Under the pieces are notes generated by a model. The model saw only the letters and a program-made list of their open reading frames with translations, did not search any database and was not told where the DNA came from. 12,061 nucleotides of DNA, taken from positions 1 to 12,061 of the forward strand of contig CACYNZ010000086.1 of assembly GCA_902775835.1 (NCBI GenBank), in the 5' to 3' direction. Of the stretch, positions 11,981 through 12,061 are shown piece by piece (within the stretch, counting starts at the first letter, position 1; each line of letters opens with the position of its first letter). Both the position numbers and the translations under genes were made by a program. The stretch is from an uncultured Eubacteriales bacterium. GTDB lineage: Bacteria; Bacillota_A; Clostridia; Christensenellales; Aristaeellaceae.

Positions 11981-12017
11981 GGGGAACCTGCTTTTCTAGT
12001 GGGTTCCCCCTATTTCG
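11981..12017 (+). terminator. Terminator of the SH3 gene fragment
   Basis: GGGGAACC (11981-11988) pairs with GGTTCCCC (12002-12009) around a 13-nt loop, followed by CCTATTTC. It sits six bases after the SH3 fragment stop, where the terminator of the original full-length gene would be. The rest of the window, to 12061, shows no feature. Confidence 0.7.
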
Positions 12018-12061
12018 GTGGTGTTCTTTGCAAGAAAAACGAAGTATTTCAATGAAATCCG

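Overview
The window looks like chromosomal DNA from a Gram-positive anaerobe or facultative anaerobe (Bacillota; Clostridia or Erysipelotrichia-like). The reasons are strong AGGAGG-type ribosome binding sites, TTGACA/TATAAT promoters with 17-bp spacers, many intrinsic terminators, and a set of small regulators, flavoproteins and a Panacea-type toxin-antitoxin pair that is common in gut Firmicutes. Base composition is moderate, with G/C-rich third codon positions in most genes. No rRNA, tRNA or CRISPR array was seen.

Layout, left to right. (1) 1-433: the tail of a cut-off gene and a very short anti-sigma-type ATPase-like gene, both +. (2) 543-2693, minus strand: an intracellular family 5 glycoside hydrolase and, 240 bp upstream of it, an EamA/DMT transporter; each has its own promoter, and an intrinsic terminator lies between them. 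(3) 2864-3956: a TetR regulator divergent from the transporter, then an FMN-binding split-barrel protein. Two promoters face each other in the 170-bp divergent gap, with a palindrome between them. (4) 4180-5496: a 55-aa small protein, an XRE regulator behind two direct repeats, and a doubtful coiled-coil ORF. (5) 5631-6906: a TetR gene overlapping a DUF998 membrane protein gene. Their promoter spacer carries evenly spaced ACTAA half-sites. (6) 7388-8865: a two-gene toxin-antitoxin module (MqsR-like candidate toxin, then a protein with an MqsA-type zinc finger, an HTH and a Panacea/SocA domain). A strong terminator precedes it, and its promoter carries a perfect 18-bp palindrome. (7) 8866-9550: decayed DNA with a possible TnpB remnant. 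(8) 9628-11810: a tightly coupled four-gene redox operon (FMN split-barrel protein, HxlR regulator, radical SAM enzyme, nitroreductase) ending in an intrinsic terminator. (9) 11864-11974: the orphan 3' end of an SH3-domain gene.

How the genes work together: the window is a patchwork of small, separately regulated modules, most pairing one regulator with one effector (TetR with EamA, TetR with DUF998, HxlR with flavin/radical SAM enzymes, HTH antitoxin with toxin). Gene remnants at both flanks of the redox operon suggest that this area gains and loses DNA. The most interesting items are the toxin-antitoxin module, the coupled radical SAM/flavoprotein operon, and operator-like repeats that share the GGTATC half-site between the two. 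All functional assignments rest on reading the protein sequences, without database searches.
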